DNA of 64,000 nucleotides from Priestia abyssalis (GCF_002019595.1 NZ_KV917369.1:1636417-1700416); one strand, 5' to 3'; counted from the first letter of the stretch, positions 9,195-19,494 are shown. Made by a program: numbers and translations. The notes: generated by a model from the sequence alone, not told the origin.

Positions 9195-9479
9195 ATTAAT
9201 CTGGATACTTGGAGAGGAAAAGGTCGTAGTTTTGAAAAAGTTTTAAGCAAGATAATCTTTTTCAATCTTAAAATAATCAAGATATAAGCTATATGGGATA
9301 CTAAGTTTATTTTTAGGGAATTTTAAGGTTGAATTCTCTCTTAGTAAACGGGATTACGATGATTGTATAGCGCACAATTTTCTATTTGATTAAAGTTCTT
9401 GGTTTTGTAAGAAAGCGTTTGCCTCAACTTAAGCATTTGAAACAAAAACTATATTTTTAAAGAGTAGGTGAGCAAAAAA

Positions 9480-10502
9480 GTGAGAGAAAAAATTCGATGT
9501 GCAATCTTTGGAGTGGGAAGATTAGGATATGTGCATGCTGAAAATTTAGTCACTCGTATAAAAGGTGCTGAATTAGTTACTGTAGTAGCCTCAAGAAAAG
9601 AAAGTGCTGAAAAAGCAGCACGTGAATTAGGGGCTAAAAAGTGGACAACTAATCCCCAGGAGGTATTTGAGGATCCAACAATTGATGCTGTTGTGATTGT
9701 TACACCTACAAAAACACATGCTCCGTTAATTATCCAAGCGGCAAAAAGTAAAAAACATATATTTGTTGATAAACCATTAACAGAAAATTTAGATGAAGCA
9801 GAAAGTGTTATTCGAGAAATCCAGGAGAATAACGTTTATTGTCAGGTTGGATTTATGAGACGATTTGACCCGGCATACGCGGAAGCAAAAAGACGAATTA
9901 AGAATGGTGATATCGGGCAACCCATCTATTTTAAAGGAGTTAGTAGAGATCCAGGCTCGCCTCCAGAAGAATACATTAAAACAAGCGGTGGCATTTTCTT
10001 AGATCTAGCTATTCATGAATATGATATTGCTCGTTTCTTAATGGGAGATGAGGTTAAATCAGTTAAAACATTTGGGAATGTGCTAGTACATCCATTTATG
10101 AACAAATACGGGGATGTAGATCAATCAATAACTTTTATGAATTTCCAAAATGGAGCATCATGCGATATAGAAGCTAGTCGTAATTCAACATTTGGTTATG
10201 ATATCAGGGGTGAAGTAGTTGGAACTGAAGGATCTATTCAGATCGGTTCTCTCCAACATCATGATATAAAAATCTTGACCTCTCAAGGAAGCGTTTACGA
10301 CAATATTCCAAGTTTCCCTATTAAATTTAAGGATGCTTTCCAGTATGAATTAGCTCACTTTATAGAGTGTTTGCAAAAAAATGAAAGACCGCAAGTTACA
10401 GAGATAGACGGAAAGGTTGCGTTAGAAATTGCTGTAGCTGCTACAGAGTCTTTTAAAACAAAAGAAACTGTAATGCTTAATCAGATTGCTAATTTTACGT
10501 AA
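9480..10502 (+). CDS. iolG: Inositol 2-dehydrogenase-like Gfo/Idh/MocA oxidoreductase
   Basis: About 340 residues. The Rossmann motif [12 protein letters not shown] is near the N-terminus, the Gfo/Idh EKP-type motif appears as VDKPLTE, the substrate-domain motif is [17 protein letters not shown], and it contains [18 protein letters not shown]. IolG oxidises myo-inositol to 2-keto-myo-inositol with NAD. Adjacent iolD and iolB support the inositol assignment, but a related inositol isomer is possible. I prefer the GTG at 9480 (ribosome site TAGGTGA at 9465-9471) over the in-frame GTG at 9468, which overlaps that site. A close paralogue lies at 13361. Confidence 0.82.
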   Translation: MREKIRCAIFGVGRLGYVHAENLVTRIKGAELVTVVASRKESAEKAARELGAKKWTTNPQEVFEDPTIDAVVIVTPTKTHAPLIIQAAKSKKHIFVDKPLTENLDEAESVIREIQENNVYCQVGFMRRFDPAYAEAKRRIKNGDIGQPIYFKGVSRDPGSPPEEYIKTSGGIFLDLAIHEYDIARFLMGDEVKSVKTFGNVLVHPFMNKYGDVDQSITFMNFQNGASCDIEASRNSTFGYDIRGEVVGTEGSIQIGSLQHHDIKILTSQGSVYDNIPSFPIKFKDAFQYELAHFIECLQKNERPQVTEIDGKVALEIAVAATESFKTKETVMLNQIANFT

Positions 10503-10519
10503 AGAGGAGGAAACACCAG

Positions 10520-12385
10520 ATGGAAACAACCCGTTTAACAATGGCGCAGGCACTATTGAAATTTTTAGATAATCAGTACATCGAATTTGATGGAGAAGAA
10601 AGAAAATTCGTCCAAGGCGTTTTTGGAATCTTTGGTCACGGCAATGTGACAGGGATGGGAGAAGCATTAGAAACACACACTGGCGACCTAACTTATATTC
10701 AAGGGAAAAATGAACAAGGTATGGTTCATACAGCGGCAGCTTATGCAAAGCACAAAAACCGACTTGAAATTTTTGCTTGTACGACATCAATCGGACCAGG
10801 TGCTTTAAATATGGTTCCTGCTGCTGGAACTGCAACAGTGAATCGAATTCCAGTATTGTTGTTACCAGGTGATAATTTCGCTACTCGTCAGCCTGATCCG
10901 GTTTTACAACAAATTGAAGATCCTACAGACTACACCATTGCTGCAAGTGATGCATTTAAACCAGTAAGTAAATATTGGGATCGTATCCAAAGACCTGAAC
11001 AGCTAATGACTGCAGCATTAAATGCAATGCGCGTATTAACAGACCCAGTGGATACTGGTGCAGTTACATTAGCTTTACCTCAAGATGTACAAAGTGAAGC
11101 ATATGATTATCCGGTCGAATTCTTTAAAAAGAGAATTCATCACATTGAGAGAAGAAATCCTGCACCATCAGCTGTTAAACGTGCTGTTGAGTTGATTTCT
11201 AGAAAGAAAAAACCGGTTATTATTGCAGGTGGGGGAGTCCATTATGCATTAGCAACCGATCAGTTGAAAACGTTTGCTGAGGCTTTCCAAATTCCTGTTG
11301 GTGAAACACAAGCCGGGAAAAGCGCTCTTGCATGGGATCATTCTTTAAACATGGGTAGTATTGGATCAACAGGATCATTAGCATCAAACATCTTAGCAAA
11401 AGAAGCAGATTTAATTATTGGAGTAGGGACTAGATTAACTGATTTTTCAACCTCATCAAAAACTGCATTTCAAAATCCAGATGTAGAGTTTTTGGGTATT
11501 AATGTTAGTTCTTATGATGCACTGAAACTGGATGCAGAATCATTTGTGTCAGATGCAAAAGTAGGACTTGAAATTTTGACAGAAGAATTGAAGAAACAAG
11601 GCTATAAAACATCATATGATGAAAGTTATCTTCAATCATTGAAAGAAAATTGGAATGCAGAAGTTGATAAATATTATGCAGATCAAAGAGAAGAAGGGCT
11701 TTCTCAAACTCAAGTCTTAGGTGAGATTAATAAATCGATTGATGAAAAAGATATTATTATCGCCGCAGCTGGAAGCTTGCCAGGTGACTTACATCGATTA
11801 TGGAGAAGCTCTCACCCTAAAACTTATCATATGGAATATGGATTCTCTTGTATGGGTTATGAAGTAGCAGGTGCTCTAGGTATTAAGATGGCTGAAGAGA
11901 ACCAAGAAGTATATACCATTGTCGGTGATGGTAGTTATTTAATGCTTCATTCAGAGTTAGTTACTAGTCTTCAAGAAAATAAAAAGATTAATATCCTTTT
12001 ATTTGATAATCATGGATTCCAATGTATCCATAATTTGCAAAGAGGGCAAGGAAGTGATGGCTTCGGAAATGAATTCCGTTATCGTTCGCAAGAAAGTAAT
12101 CGTTTAACAGGGGATTATATGCCAATTGACTTTGCTGCAAACGCTCGAAGCATGGGGGCTAAAGGCTATACAGTTCATACAATAGAAGAATTAAGAGAGG
12201 CATTGGCACAGGCCAAGAAGGAAACAGTCTCAACATTAATTGACATAAAGGTATTACCTGGTACATGCACAACTGGATATGAAGCATGGTGGCGCCTTGG
12301 TGTAGCCGAAGTTTCAACTAGTGAAAAAGTTCGAAAAGCCTATGAAAATATGGAAAGAAAAGTGGCTGAAGCTAGGAAATATTAA
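10520..12385 (+). CDS. iolD: Trihydroxycyclohexane-1,2-dione hydrolase (ThDP enzyme)
   Basis: 621 residues (B. subtilis IolD 637), a thiamine-diphosphate enzyme of the acetolactate synthase superfamily. Visible are the N-terminal Pyr-domain Glu region ([17 protein letters not shown]), the central domain ([13 protein letters not shown]) and the ThDP/Mg motif [18 protein letters not shown]...[13 protein letters not shown]. IolD opens the ring of 3D-trihydroxycyclohexane-1,2-dione to 5-deoxy-glucuronate. It starts 17 bp after iolG with a GAGGAGG ribosome site and precedes iolB by 36 bp, so all three are probably one transcript. Confidence 0.92.
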   Translation: METTRLTMAQALLKFLDNQYIEFDGEERKFVQGVFGIFGHGNVTGMGEALETHTGDLTYIQGKNEQGMVHTAAAYAKHKNRLEIFACTTSIGPGALNMVPAAGTATVNRIPVLLLPGDNFATRQPDPVLQQIEDPTDYTIAASDAFKPVSKYWDRIQRPEQLMTAALNAMRVLTDPVDTGAVTLALPQDVQSEAYDYPVEFFKKRIHHIERRNPAPSAVKRAVELISRKKKPVIIAGGGVHYALATDQLKTFAEAFQIPVGETQAGKSALAWDHSLNMGSIGSTGSLASNILAKEADLIIGVGTRLTDFSTSSKTAFQNPDVEFLGINVSSYDALKLDAESFVSDAKVGLEILTEELKKQGYKTSYDESYLQSLKENWNAEVDKYYADQREEGLSQTQVLGEINKSIDEKDIIIAAAGSLPGDLHRLWRSSHPKTYHMEYGFSCMGYEVAGALGIKMAEENQEVYTIVGDGSYLMLHSELVTSLQENKKINILLFDNHGFQCIHNLQRGQGSDGFGNEFRYRSQESNRLTGDYMPIDFAANARSMGAKGYTVHTIEELREALAQAKKETVSTLIDIKVLPGTCTTGYEAWWRLGVAEVSTSEKVRKAYENMERKVAEARKY

Positions 12386-12421
12386 AAATATAAACTAACG
12401 AATCGAAAGGAGATAAAGGAA

Positions 12422-13243
12422 ATGAGTAACCTGCTTGCGAGTAATCTGCTTGTAACACCAGAACATAAAGGTGATAAAGATGGTAAAGTGTTATCCATAA
12501 CACCTGAATCTGCTGGCTGGAAATATGTTGGGTTTGATGTGTATAAGCTAAAAGAAGGTCAAACTATAGAAAATGAAACGCTCGACCAAGAAACAGTCAT
12601 TGTATTGGTATCAGGCCGCGCGAATGTACAGACGAAACATAAATCCTGGGACAATATCGGAAAAAGAATGAGTGTATTTGAAAAAACTCCGGCATATTCT
12701 GTATACGTGCCAAATGACGATCAATATAAAGTAGAAGCATTAACAGAGCTTGAAATTGCTGTTTGTAAAGCACCAGGAAAAGGAACATACGAAGCGAGGC
12801 TTATCGCTCCAGAAGATGTGGATGTAGCAACTCGAGGATCTGGCAGTATGGAACGCCTAATTCAAACGATTTTACCAGAGGATAAACCGGCAGATAGCTT
12901 ATTCGTTATCGAAGTATTTACACCAGCTGGTAACTGGTCAAGCTATCCGCCTCATAAACATGATGAGGAAAATTTACCTCAAGAAGGATACTTAGAAGAA
13001 ACATACTATCACAAAATGAATCCAGTTGAGGGCGGGTTTGCTCTACAACGAGTTTATACGGATGATAAGTCACTGAATGAAACGATTGTTGTAAAAGATA
13101 GCGAAGTTGTACTTATTCCTAAAGGATATCATCCAGTTTCAGCGCCTCCTGGCTATGAATTATATTACTTAAATGTTATGGCAGGACCTGTGAGAACCTG
13201 GAAATTCACAAATGATAAAGATCATGAATGGTTAATGAAATAA
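12422..13243 (+). CDS. iolB: 5-deoxy-glucuronate isomerase
   Basis: 273 residues, the usual IolB length (~271). Two cupin-like halves; the metal site of the C-terminal cupin is PPHKHDE...LEETYYHKMNP with PKGYHPVSAPPGYELYYLNVMAG, the hallmark KxxHP-type segment of IolB. It converts 5-deoxy-glucuronate to 2-deoxy-5-keto-gluconate in the cytosol. The next enzymes (IolC kinase, IolJ aldolase, IolA dehydrogenase) are not in this window, so the product must be handled by genes elsewhere. AAAGGAGATAAAGGAA precedes the ATG. Confidence 0.93.
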   Translation: MSNLLASNLLVTPEHKGDKDGKVLSITPESAGWKYVGFDVYKLKEGQTIENETLDQETVIVLVSGRANVQTKHKSWDNIGKRMSVFEKTPAYSVYVPNDDQYKVEALTELEIAVCKAPGKGTYEARLIAPEDVDVATRGSGSMERLIQTILPEDKPADSLFVIEVFTPAGNWSSYPPHKHDEENLPQEGYLEETYYHKMNPVEGGFALQRVYTDDKSLNETIVVKDSEVVLIPKGYHPVSAPPGYELYYLNVMAGPVRTWKFTNDKDHEWLMK

Positions 13244-13256
13244 TAACTACACAGTA

Positions 13257-13300
13257 AAGTAAAACCATAGCTGTAGGCCCCTATAGCTATGATTTTACTT
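13257..13300 (+). terminator. Hairpin after iolB
   Basis: AAGTAAAACCATAGCT pairs with AGCTATGATTTTACTT with one mismatch, 13 bp after iolB. It is followed by T-poor sequence, so it may be an attenuating or mRNA-stabilising stem between iolB and the next iolG. Confidence 0.55.
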
Positions 13301-13310
13301 CAAAAGTCCA

Positions 13311-13324
13311 TTAAAGCGCTTACT
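13311..13324. promoter_or_regulatory. cre/LacI-like operator before second iolG
   Basis: TTAAAGCGCTTACT with core AAGCGCTT at 13314-13321. It sits 37 bp upstream of the second iolG start, so it may control that gene separately. Confidence 0.6.
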
Positions 13325-13360
13325 TTCAAAAAAATTTAATGAATTGAAAGGATGAATGAA

Positions 13361-14389
13361 ATGAAAGAGACGATTCGTACAGCAGTATTGGGGTTAGGAA
13401 GATTAGGTTACTGGCATGCAGAAAATCTTGTTTCTAAAATCAAAGGAGCACAATTAGTTAGCGTTGTGGATCCTCTTGAAGGAAGGGCAGAGCAAGTAGC
13501 AAGAGAATTAGGTGTTGAAAAATGGTCTCAAAATCCTAATGATATATTCGAAGATGACACGATTGATGCTATTGTCATTGTAACACCAACAAGTACTCAT
13601 GCGGAGATGATTACACGTGCTGCGAAACATGGTAAACAAATATTTGTAGAGAAGCCATTAACACATACTTTAGAGGAAGCAGATGACGTAATCCGAGTAA
13701 TTAATGAAAGTAATGTTTCATGCCAAGTTGGATTTATGAGACGATTTGACCCAGCATATGCAGAAGCTAAAAGAAGAATTGAAGCTGGTGATATTGGACA
13801 GCCGATTTATTTTAAAGGTGTGAGTCGCGATGGAAACGTCCCGCCAGAAGAGTTTATCAAACATAGTGGCGGCATCTTTTTAGATGTAGCTATTCACGAT
13901 TATGATATTGCCCGTTATTTAATGGGTCAAGAAATAGCTTCTGTGACATCAACAGGAAATATCTTAATGAACTCAAATAAATTTATGGAAAAGTATAATG
14001 ATGTGGATCAGGCTATGACATATTTCACTTTTGATTCAGGTGCTGCTGGAGACATTGAAACGATGCGAATTGCTCCTTATGCATATGACATAAGAGGTGA
14101 AGTAGTGGGAACAGAAGGATCCATTCAAATTGGTTCAATGAGATATCATGATGTAAAAGTATTAACTTCCAAAGGAAGCGAACATGATTTGATCCCTGAC
14201 TTTCCAACACGATTTAAAGATGCTTATTTACTAGAAATGGTTCATTTTATTGATAGTGTGCGAAACGGTACTAAACCTATTTGTACAGAAATTGATGGAA
14301 AAGTTGCATTAGAAATTGCAGCGGCTGCCACGAAATCCTTTGTATCAGGTGAGACTGTCCAGTTAAATAACAAATTAATAACATTGTAA
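13361..14389 (+). CDS. iolG: Second inositol dehydrogenase-like Gfo/Idh protein
   Basis: About 342 residues and very similar to the protein at 9480 throughout (GLGRLGYWHAEN Rossmann motif; [42 protein letters not shown]). Unlike the first copy it keeps the canonical EKP. Likely oxidises a related inositol isomer or the same substrate with different kinetics; such iolG paralogues (IolX/IolW types) are known for scyllo-inositol. The ATG at 13361 is preferred because AAAGGA at 13347-13352 is properly spaced from it, while the ATG at 13352 touches it. Confidence 0.85.
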   Translation: MKETIRTAVLGLGRLGYWHAENLVSKIKGAQLVSVVDPLEGRAEQVARELGVEKWSQNPNDIFEDDTIDAIVIVTPTSTHAEMITRAAKHGKQIFVEKPLTHTLEEADDVIRVINESNVSCQVGFMRRFDPAYAEAKRRIEAGDIGQPIYFKGVSRDGNVPPEEFIKHSGGIFLDVAIHDYDIARYLMGQEIASVTSTGNILMNSNKFMEKYNDVDQAMTYFTFDSGAAGDIETMRIAPYAYDIRGEVVGTEGSIQIGSMRYHDVKVLTSKGSEHDLIPDFPTRFKDAYLLEMVHFIDSVRNGTKPICTEIDGKVALEIAAAATKSFVSGETVQLNNKLITL

Positions 14390-14586
14390 GACAGAAAATA
14401 GAAAGACCGTTATATTGGTTGTCGAAAAGTTCTTTACTAAATTAAACTAACTAGACTTTACTTTGCAAAAATAAAAGCTTTTTAGTGATAGTAAAGAACT
14501 TTTCTGAAAAACTAACTGAAAAATCGCAATTATAAGTCATTATAATTTCTAAATCGCTAATAAAATCGTGCATGGAGGAGAAAAAA

Positions 14587-15189
14587 ATGAGTAGAGAGTA
14601 GGGTCTTTGTTTATAGAATTTTGGTGGTATATCTTTAGAAAAGAAGTGCAAACTAGCGAAGGAGATTGGTGTTGACGGAGTAGAGATTCAAGGAGACTTA
14701 TCTCAAAATCCCGCTAATTTGCAAGCGCTTTAAAAAAGGTGTGAGTGAAAAGTATGATCAGTGACGCCAGATAATGTAGGTATTTCAAGTGCTGATGAAA
14801 ATGTACGCTCTAGGGCTGCTCAATATTTTATAGACCTATTGGACTGGGCAAAAGAATTAGAAGCGAAAAGAATTTGTTTACATGGTGATGTTGGGAAAAC
14901 ACAAGGTAGTGGAGATTCATCAAAAGATTGGGAGTGGCTTGTCCGATTCAAGCTCTTAAATGGGGATAAGTTAGGTGTTTATCATGTGGCTGATTCAAAC
15001 AGGCAAGGTGTAGGTGACGGACATTCTGATCTAAAAGGTCAAGTGACAGCTTTACATGAAATTAGCTATGAAGGACCAAATCCATTCACACCGGCTAAGG
15101 ATAGAAACTATTTAGATATAGTTATGAGTTGCTACAAAGAATCTCTAAAACAACTAAGAGAATGGGATGCGGTTAAGGTTAATGCATAA
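14587..15189 (+). pseudogene. Decayed sugar-phosphate isomerase/epimerase (TIM barrel)
   Basis: ATGAGTAGAGAGTAG at 14587 stops after four codons. Downstream, one frame reads KCKLAKEIGVDGVEIQGDL and ends in a TAA near 14730. From 14761 another segment reads PDNVGISSADENVRSRAAQ, then WAKELEAKRICLHGD, and ends ...ESLKQLREWD. These are pieces of a xylose-isomerase-like TIM barrel (IolE/IolI/IolH family) with the middle (roughly 100 residues) deleted and several stops. A bona fide IolE lies at 35876 on the other side of the transposon. The first piece has the ribosome site GGAGGAGAAAAA, showing that it was once expressed. An AAGCGCTT core occurs at 14723-14730 within it. Confidence 0.75.
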
Positions 15190-15280
15190 GTTTTAAATCT
15201 AACTTTTTAAAGGTCGGTTGTGTTAAGAGTAGGTGGCTAGACTGGCACGACTTAGATTGATTGGTTTATATACGAGTCTA

Positions 15281-15296
15281 TTGTAAGCGCTTATAA
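15281..15296. promoter_or_regulatory. cre-like operator upstream of sugar symporter
   Basis: TTGTAAGCGCTTATAA, the best match in the window to the CcpA consensus (TGTAAGCGCTTACA). It lies about 130 bp upstream of the transporter start. Confidence 0.7.
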
Positions 15297-15424
15297 AATG
15301 TGCATGCTAAAACTACTCACCGCCAGCATTATATCTAGGCGTTGGCTAGTTACGAATAATATTTAGAATATTTTTTAGAAATTTTTATTCAGGTAAATCG
15401 ACCATGAAAGGAAGCTCTATAAAA

Positions 15425-16852
15425 ATGAAACAAAATATGAGATATATTATATTTCTGTCTGTAGTTGCGGCACTAGGTGGACTTTTATTTGGTTACGATA
15501 CAGCCGTGATATCCGGTGCAGAGCAATCATTACAAGTATATTTTATAGATGGTCTTGGTTTAAGTACATTATTCCACGGGTTAACCGTATCTAGTGCTCT
15601 TATTGGTTGTATTGTAGGTGGATTAATCAGTGGGATACTTTCGGATCGCATAGGTCGTAGAAACTCTCTTATTGTTGCGGCTGTTTTATTTTTTATTTCC
15701 GCGGTACTTTCGGGCTATCCTGAATTTTTATTCTTTACAAAAGGCGAACCAACGATTGGTCTTTTCATTATGTTTAACATCTATAGAATTATCGGCGGTA
15801 TAGGTGTTGGTTTGGCTTCAGGATTAGGGCCATTGTATATTAGCGAAACGTCTCCTGCAAATATTAGAGGAAAATTGGTAACGTTAAATAATCTAGCCAT
15901 TATATTTGGGATGTTGGCCGTTTATATTGTGAACTGGAGAATTGCTGCAGGGCAAAGTCTTAGTTGGATCCACGATATTGGTTGGAGATACATGTTTGCT
16001 TCCGAAGCAATTCCAGCAATATTATTCTTTGGCCTTCTATTTCTAGTTCCAGAAACTCCTCGTTATTTAATATCGAAAAATAGAGATGGAGAAGCAATAA
16101 CCATCTTAACGAAAGTTAATGGGTCAGCTCAAATAGCAAAAGAAATTTATCAAGAGATAAAACAATCGATGGACGCTCCTAACGCTCCTAAAGCGGGTAT
16201 CTTTTCATATGGAAAGCTGGTCGTTATTGTAGGGATTTTATTAGCTGCTGCGCAACAGTTTGTAGGGATTAACGTTATTCTCTATTATGCACCACGTATC
16301 TTTGCGAATATGGGGGCAAGTGCTGATAGTTCTATGCTTCAAACGATATTAATCGGGGTAGTAAACTTTATCTTTGTACTAATCGCTCTAATACTTGTCG
16401 AAAAAGTAGGAAGAAAGCCCTTACTTTTAATAGGATCAGTTGGGATGGCTGTAGGAATGTTTGGCGTAGCTACTTTATCGTTTGTTGATTCGATGGGGTT
16501 AGGTGCTTTGCTATTTATCTTAGTATATGTAGCGTTTTTTAATTTATCTTTTGGTCCGCTTGTGTGGGTGTTAGCTGCTGAGATTTTCCCTAATAAAATC
16601 AGAGGTCAAGTGATGGCGATCACAGTTGTTGCTAACTGGGGAAGTAATTTATTAATATCAGCAACATTCCCTTCTTTATTGGAAATAAACGCTGGAGTAG
16701 CTTATAGCTTTTATGGTGTCATGTGTATTTTATCGTTCATTTTTGTATGGAAATTGGTTCCTGAAACAAAAGGAAGAACACTTGAAGAAATTGAAACACA
16801 TTGGAAACCAAAAGTGGCTACTGATTTTTCCAGGAGAAAGATAGATTTATAA
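15425..16852 (+). CDS. iolT: Sugar/inositol:H+ symporter (MFS sugar porter)
   Basis: About 475 residues and 12 TM segments. Sugar-porter signatures are present: LLFGYDTAVISGAEQSLQ in TM1, SDRIGRRN in loop 2-3, the PETPRYL box after TM6, QQFVGINVILYYAP in TM7, and PETKGRTLEEIE after TM12. The loop 1 extension resembles XylE/IolT types. Neighbouring inositol genes make inositol uptake likely (inferred), but xylose or another sugar is possible. The ATG at 15425 is chosen because AAAGGAAG (15407-15414) is spaced correctly from it; the ATG at 15404 overlaps that site. Confidence 0.85.
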   Translation: MKQNMRYIIFLSVVAALGGLLFGYDTAVISGAEQSLQVYFIDGLGLSTLFHGLTVSSALIGCIVGGLISGILSDRIGRRNSLIVAAVLFFISAVLSGYPEFLFFTKGEPTIGLFIMFNIYRIIGGIGVGLASGLGPLYISETSPANIRGKLVTLNNLAIIFGMLAVYIVNWRIAAGQSLSWIHDIGWRYMFASEAIPAILFFGLLFLVPETPRYLISKNRDGEAITILTKVNGSAQIAKEIYQEIKQSMDAPNAPKAGIFSYGKLVVIVGILLAAAQQFVGINVILYYAPRIFANMGASADSSMLQTILIGVVNFIFVLIALILVEKVGRKPLLLIGSVGMAVGMFGVATLSFVDSMGLGALLFILVYVAFFNLSFGPLVWVLAAEIFPNKIRGQVMAITVVANWGSNLLISATFPSLLEINAGVAYSFYGVMCILSFIFVWKLVPETKGRTLEEIETHWKPKVATDFSRRKIDL

Positions 16853-18000
16853 AACATATACTAAGGAGGTATGGGGGCAAAAGGTTGAGATGCTAGCAAC
16901 GCAGGCCTAAATAATTCCTAATTCAAGAAGTAGTCAGAATTAATTTGAAATATTGACTACTTCTGTATTTCTCTTTGTAAAAATGACTCTCGAATTCTTG
17001 AAGTTTTTCCTCTTGGTCACATTTTCAACTCCTCTGATGTTCAGGTCTCTTCGTGAAGAGGGTTCATTTGATATTTCAATCTAATTTTAATCAAAATATT
17101 ACAAATGACATTAGGATATCTACAAATTATCACTTCCAAAGTAGCTATAACAGCTAGAATTTTCATAAAATAATTTTCTCCTAACTAGACATTACTATCA
17201 CCATGCAGATTTAAGTGAGCGTTCTCCTCAGAACTTATGGGGGAATCGAAATGAGAATATTTTAATACAAGAATAGAATTTGTGATAAGTGTTTCACTTG
17301 AAATAATAAAATAGTATTAGATCTAGCCTTGAAAGGGGTGTTGCCATAGCATATAAAATAGCTTTTATTAATGAAAAATAGTAGAAGTAGGGGGGCAAAA
17401 ATAGAGAAATAGTTATCTTTACTCTGTAATGAAAAGGGATATAGCCAAAAAAGAAAAGATTTAGTACTTCTTTTTAAAGTGGATAACGAAAGAATTGTTG
17501 GCGTTCCTTCACTTAATGTTTGTGTTAATACAGTTAATACAATTGAAGAAATAAACAATTTTTCAGTGTCTGTTAAATTGTTTAGGGGCAAATATTAAGA
17601 GTAGGGCCTCGAGGAGTTTATCACGGTATTAAAGGGAACACAGCTAGAGTTGCAGGCAACCTCTTAATAGTCTTTCTCGTGAATTATTTAAGCTTAATAA
17701 AAGACTATTCGCAACAACATTCAATCGATGATCTTGCAATATGATTAATTATCCAGTGAAAGGAGACAACAAAACCCTCTTGTTTTTATATAAATTAAGT
17801 ATTTGATAGGTTGAATAACATAATAGTGTTTTTCATTATTTTAATGATGTATTTGTATGGTTAGAGTTTATTAACATTGGATTTATTAGCAAGTCAATTG
17901 AAATTGCTAATATTATTAAGTACTCACGTGAATCTATGTCTGAATAATATGAATAGTCAGAATTAATAAAATATTAAAATTTCAGTTAGGAGGGAAGCTA
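16853..18000. other. 1.15-kb gap with decayed coding traces
   Basis: No intact gene. A hairpin (GAAGTAGTCA at 16927-16936 with TGACTACTTC at 16954-16963) can terminate the symporter gene. Between about 17475 and 17745, plus-strand frames read coding-like but broken: one ends ...VSVKLFRGKY and the next contains GPRGVYHGIKGNTARVAG, ending QQHSIDDLAI and stop. I do not recognise the family. The minus-strand frame at 17262-17591 is probably fortuitous. The promoter of the ABC operon should lie near 17900-17990. Confidence 0.45.
16927..16963 (+). terminator. Terminator after sugar symporter
   Basis: 10-bp perfect arms GAAGTAGTCA and TGACTACTTC followed by a T-rich stretch. Confidence 0.65.
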
Positions 18001-19488
18001 ATGGAGTTACTAAAAATGAAAGATGTCAGTAAATCATTTTCTGGTGTTCAAGTCTTACATGATATTAACCTGGATATTCAAAAAGGTGAAGTTCATGTGT
18101 TGCTTGGTGAAAATGGTGCTGGTAAATCAACGATTATTAAAATTTTGACTGGTGCTTACTCAAAAGATAAAGGGGAGCTAAGCTGGGAAGGAAAAAAAGC
18201 AAACATAACGAAACCGAAAGATGCTATCAATATTGGGATTGCCACCATTTATCAAGAACTAAACCTTATCCCTCAACTTTCGATAGCAGATAATATTTTC
18301 TTGGGTCATGAACGAAAGAAAGGAGGACGTTTTTCTCTCCTTGATCGTGTCCAGATGAAAGAAAAGGCAAAAGAGTTGATGGAAAGGCTTGGTCAAAAAG
18401 TAGATCCAGATGAATTAGTAGGTAACTTGGGTGTTGGACAACAGCAGTTGGTTGAAATTGCGAAGGCACTTTCATTGAATGCCAAACTAATAATTATGGA
18501 TGAACCCACTGCTAGTTTGAGTGGACAAGAAGCTGAACAACTGTTGTCTACTATTGAAATGCTGCGGGAACAAGGAATGACGTTTGTCTATATTTCTCAC
18601 CGATTAGAGGAAATCAAACGTATTGGCGATCGGATTACAGTTTTAAGAGATGGGACTAAAATTACTACTGTACCAGTAAAAGACACTTCTGTAGATCAAA
18701 TGATCGAATTAATGGTAGGACGTTCCCTTGATCAAAAATATCCGAAAAAAGTATTTAAGCGAGGGAAAGAAGGATTAAAAGTAGAGAATCTTAAACTAAA
18801 AGACTCACCTAACGAGATGAATTTTACTGCCTATCAGGGAGAGATTCTTGGTATATCTGGATTAGTGGGAGCAGGACGAACTGAATTAATGAGAGGGATT
18901 TTTGGAGCTGATCTCATTGACTCTGGAAAAATCTATGTATTTGGTGAACAAAAGGTTATTCGAAAGCCGCAAGATGCTATTGATGCTGGAATTGCTTTTA
19001 TTACAGAAGATCGAAAAGGAGAAGGACTTTTCCTGGATCAATCTCTTATCTTTAATAAAACAATAGCTAAACTAGAAAGAGTCAAAGAGAAAGGGCTAAT
19101 CAGCTATAAAAAGCAAAAAGAAGTAGCAAATAAATACGTTAAAGATTTAAAGATAAGGCCCAATAATATTAATCTTATGGCTCGAAATTTAAGTGGGGGC
19201 AATCAACAAAAAGTTGTTATTGCAAAGTGGTTATTTACTGAAGCTAGAGTTTTCGTTTTTGATGAACCGACTCGTGGTATTGATGTTGGGGCAAAGGTTG
19301 AAGTATACAATCTTATGAATGAATTGGTGGAATCGGGAGCTTGTGTCATTATTGTTTCTTCTGAGTTGCCTGAAATCCTTGGTATGTGTGACCGTATTCT
19401 AGTCATGCACGAAGGAACAATAACGGGTGATTTAGCACGTGGTGAAGCAAGTCAAGAAGTTATTATGAAAGCTGCAACGGGAGGATGA
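18001..19488 (+). CDS. rbsA: Sugar ABC transporter ATPase (RbsA/MglA type, two ABC domains)
   Basis: 495 residues, the RbsA length. First nucleotide-binding domain: Walker A GENGAGKST (36-44), signature-like LGVGQQQLVEIAKALS, Walker B IIMDEPTASL. Second domain: degenerate P-loop (LVGAGRTELMRG), intact signature LSGGNQQKVVIAKW, Walker B VFDEPTRGID. This asymmetry is normal for CUT2 importers. It energises uptake of a monosaccharide or polyol with the permease encoded 6 bp downstream. Binding-protein genes follow further on (21620, 24240). GTTAGGAGGGAAGCTA before the ATG is a strong ribosome site. The true substrate is unknown; inositol is plausible from context. Confidence 0.9.
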   Translation: MELLKMKDVSKSFSGVQVLHDINLDIQKGEVHVLLGENGAGKSTIIKILTGAYSKDKGELSWEGKKANITKPKDAINIGIATIYQELNLIPQLSIADNIFLGHERKKGGRFSLLDRVQMKEKAKELMERLGQKVDPDELVGNLGVGQQQLVEIAKALSLNAKLIIMDEPTASLSGQEAEQLLSTIEMLREQGMTFVYISHRLEEIKRIGDRITVLRDGTKITTVPVKDTSVDQMIELMVGRSLDQKYPKKVFKRGKEGLKVENLKLKDSPNEMNFTAYQGEILGISGLVGAGRTELMRGIFGADLIDSGKIYVFGEQKVIRKPQDAIDAGIAFITEDRKGEGLFLDQSLIFNKTIAKLERVKEKGLISYKKQKEVANKYVKDLKIRPNNINLMARNLSGGNQQKVVIAKWLFTEARVFVFDEPTRGIDVGAKVEVYNLMNELVESGACVIIVSSELPEILGMCDRILVMHEGTITGDLARGEASQEVIMKAATGG

Positions 19489-19494
19489 TTGATA

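Larger units (their letters stand above)
8865..9290 (+). repeat. Diverged tandem repeat, about 177-bp unit
   Basis: The order [AAAAAATnnnAAGTAATAA / ATTCTAAAAAnTCAAT / CCTTATnAAACC / TTTAAATTAAT-like / TAAGnATTTTTTTGG / TTAAGCGCTTCAnTTAAT] occurs at about 8870-9025 and again at about 9055-9203. The first part appears a third time at about 9230-9290 in weaker form. I aligned it by eye, so the ends are approximate. Confidence 0.6.
8683..9479. promoter_or_regulatory. Long regulatory region upstream of iolG-iolD-iolB
   Basis: 797 bp without a gene. It carries two TTAAGCGCTTCA operators about 177 bp apart inside a diverged direct repeat (see separate entries), and a weaker cre-like AAAGCGTTTG near 9412-9421 just before the iolG start. 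This is an unusually long leader for a catabolic operon. Confidence 0.6.

Noticed and set aside
8865..9290. CRISPR-like tandem repeat
   Set aside because: The unit is ~177 bp, diverged and only two to three copies; there are no short identical repeats with unique spacers and no cas genes.
10422..10835. 137-codon minus-strand frame across the iolG/iolD junction
   Set aside because: It is antisense to iolD with no coding signals; iolG and iolD are unambiguous on the plus strand.
17262..17591. 109-codon minus-strand frame in the gap before the ABC operon
   Set aside because: It has no ribosome site or domain. The plus-strand remnants in the same stretch look more protein-like.
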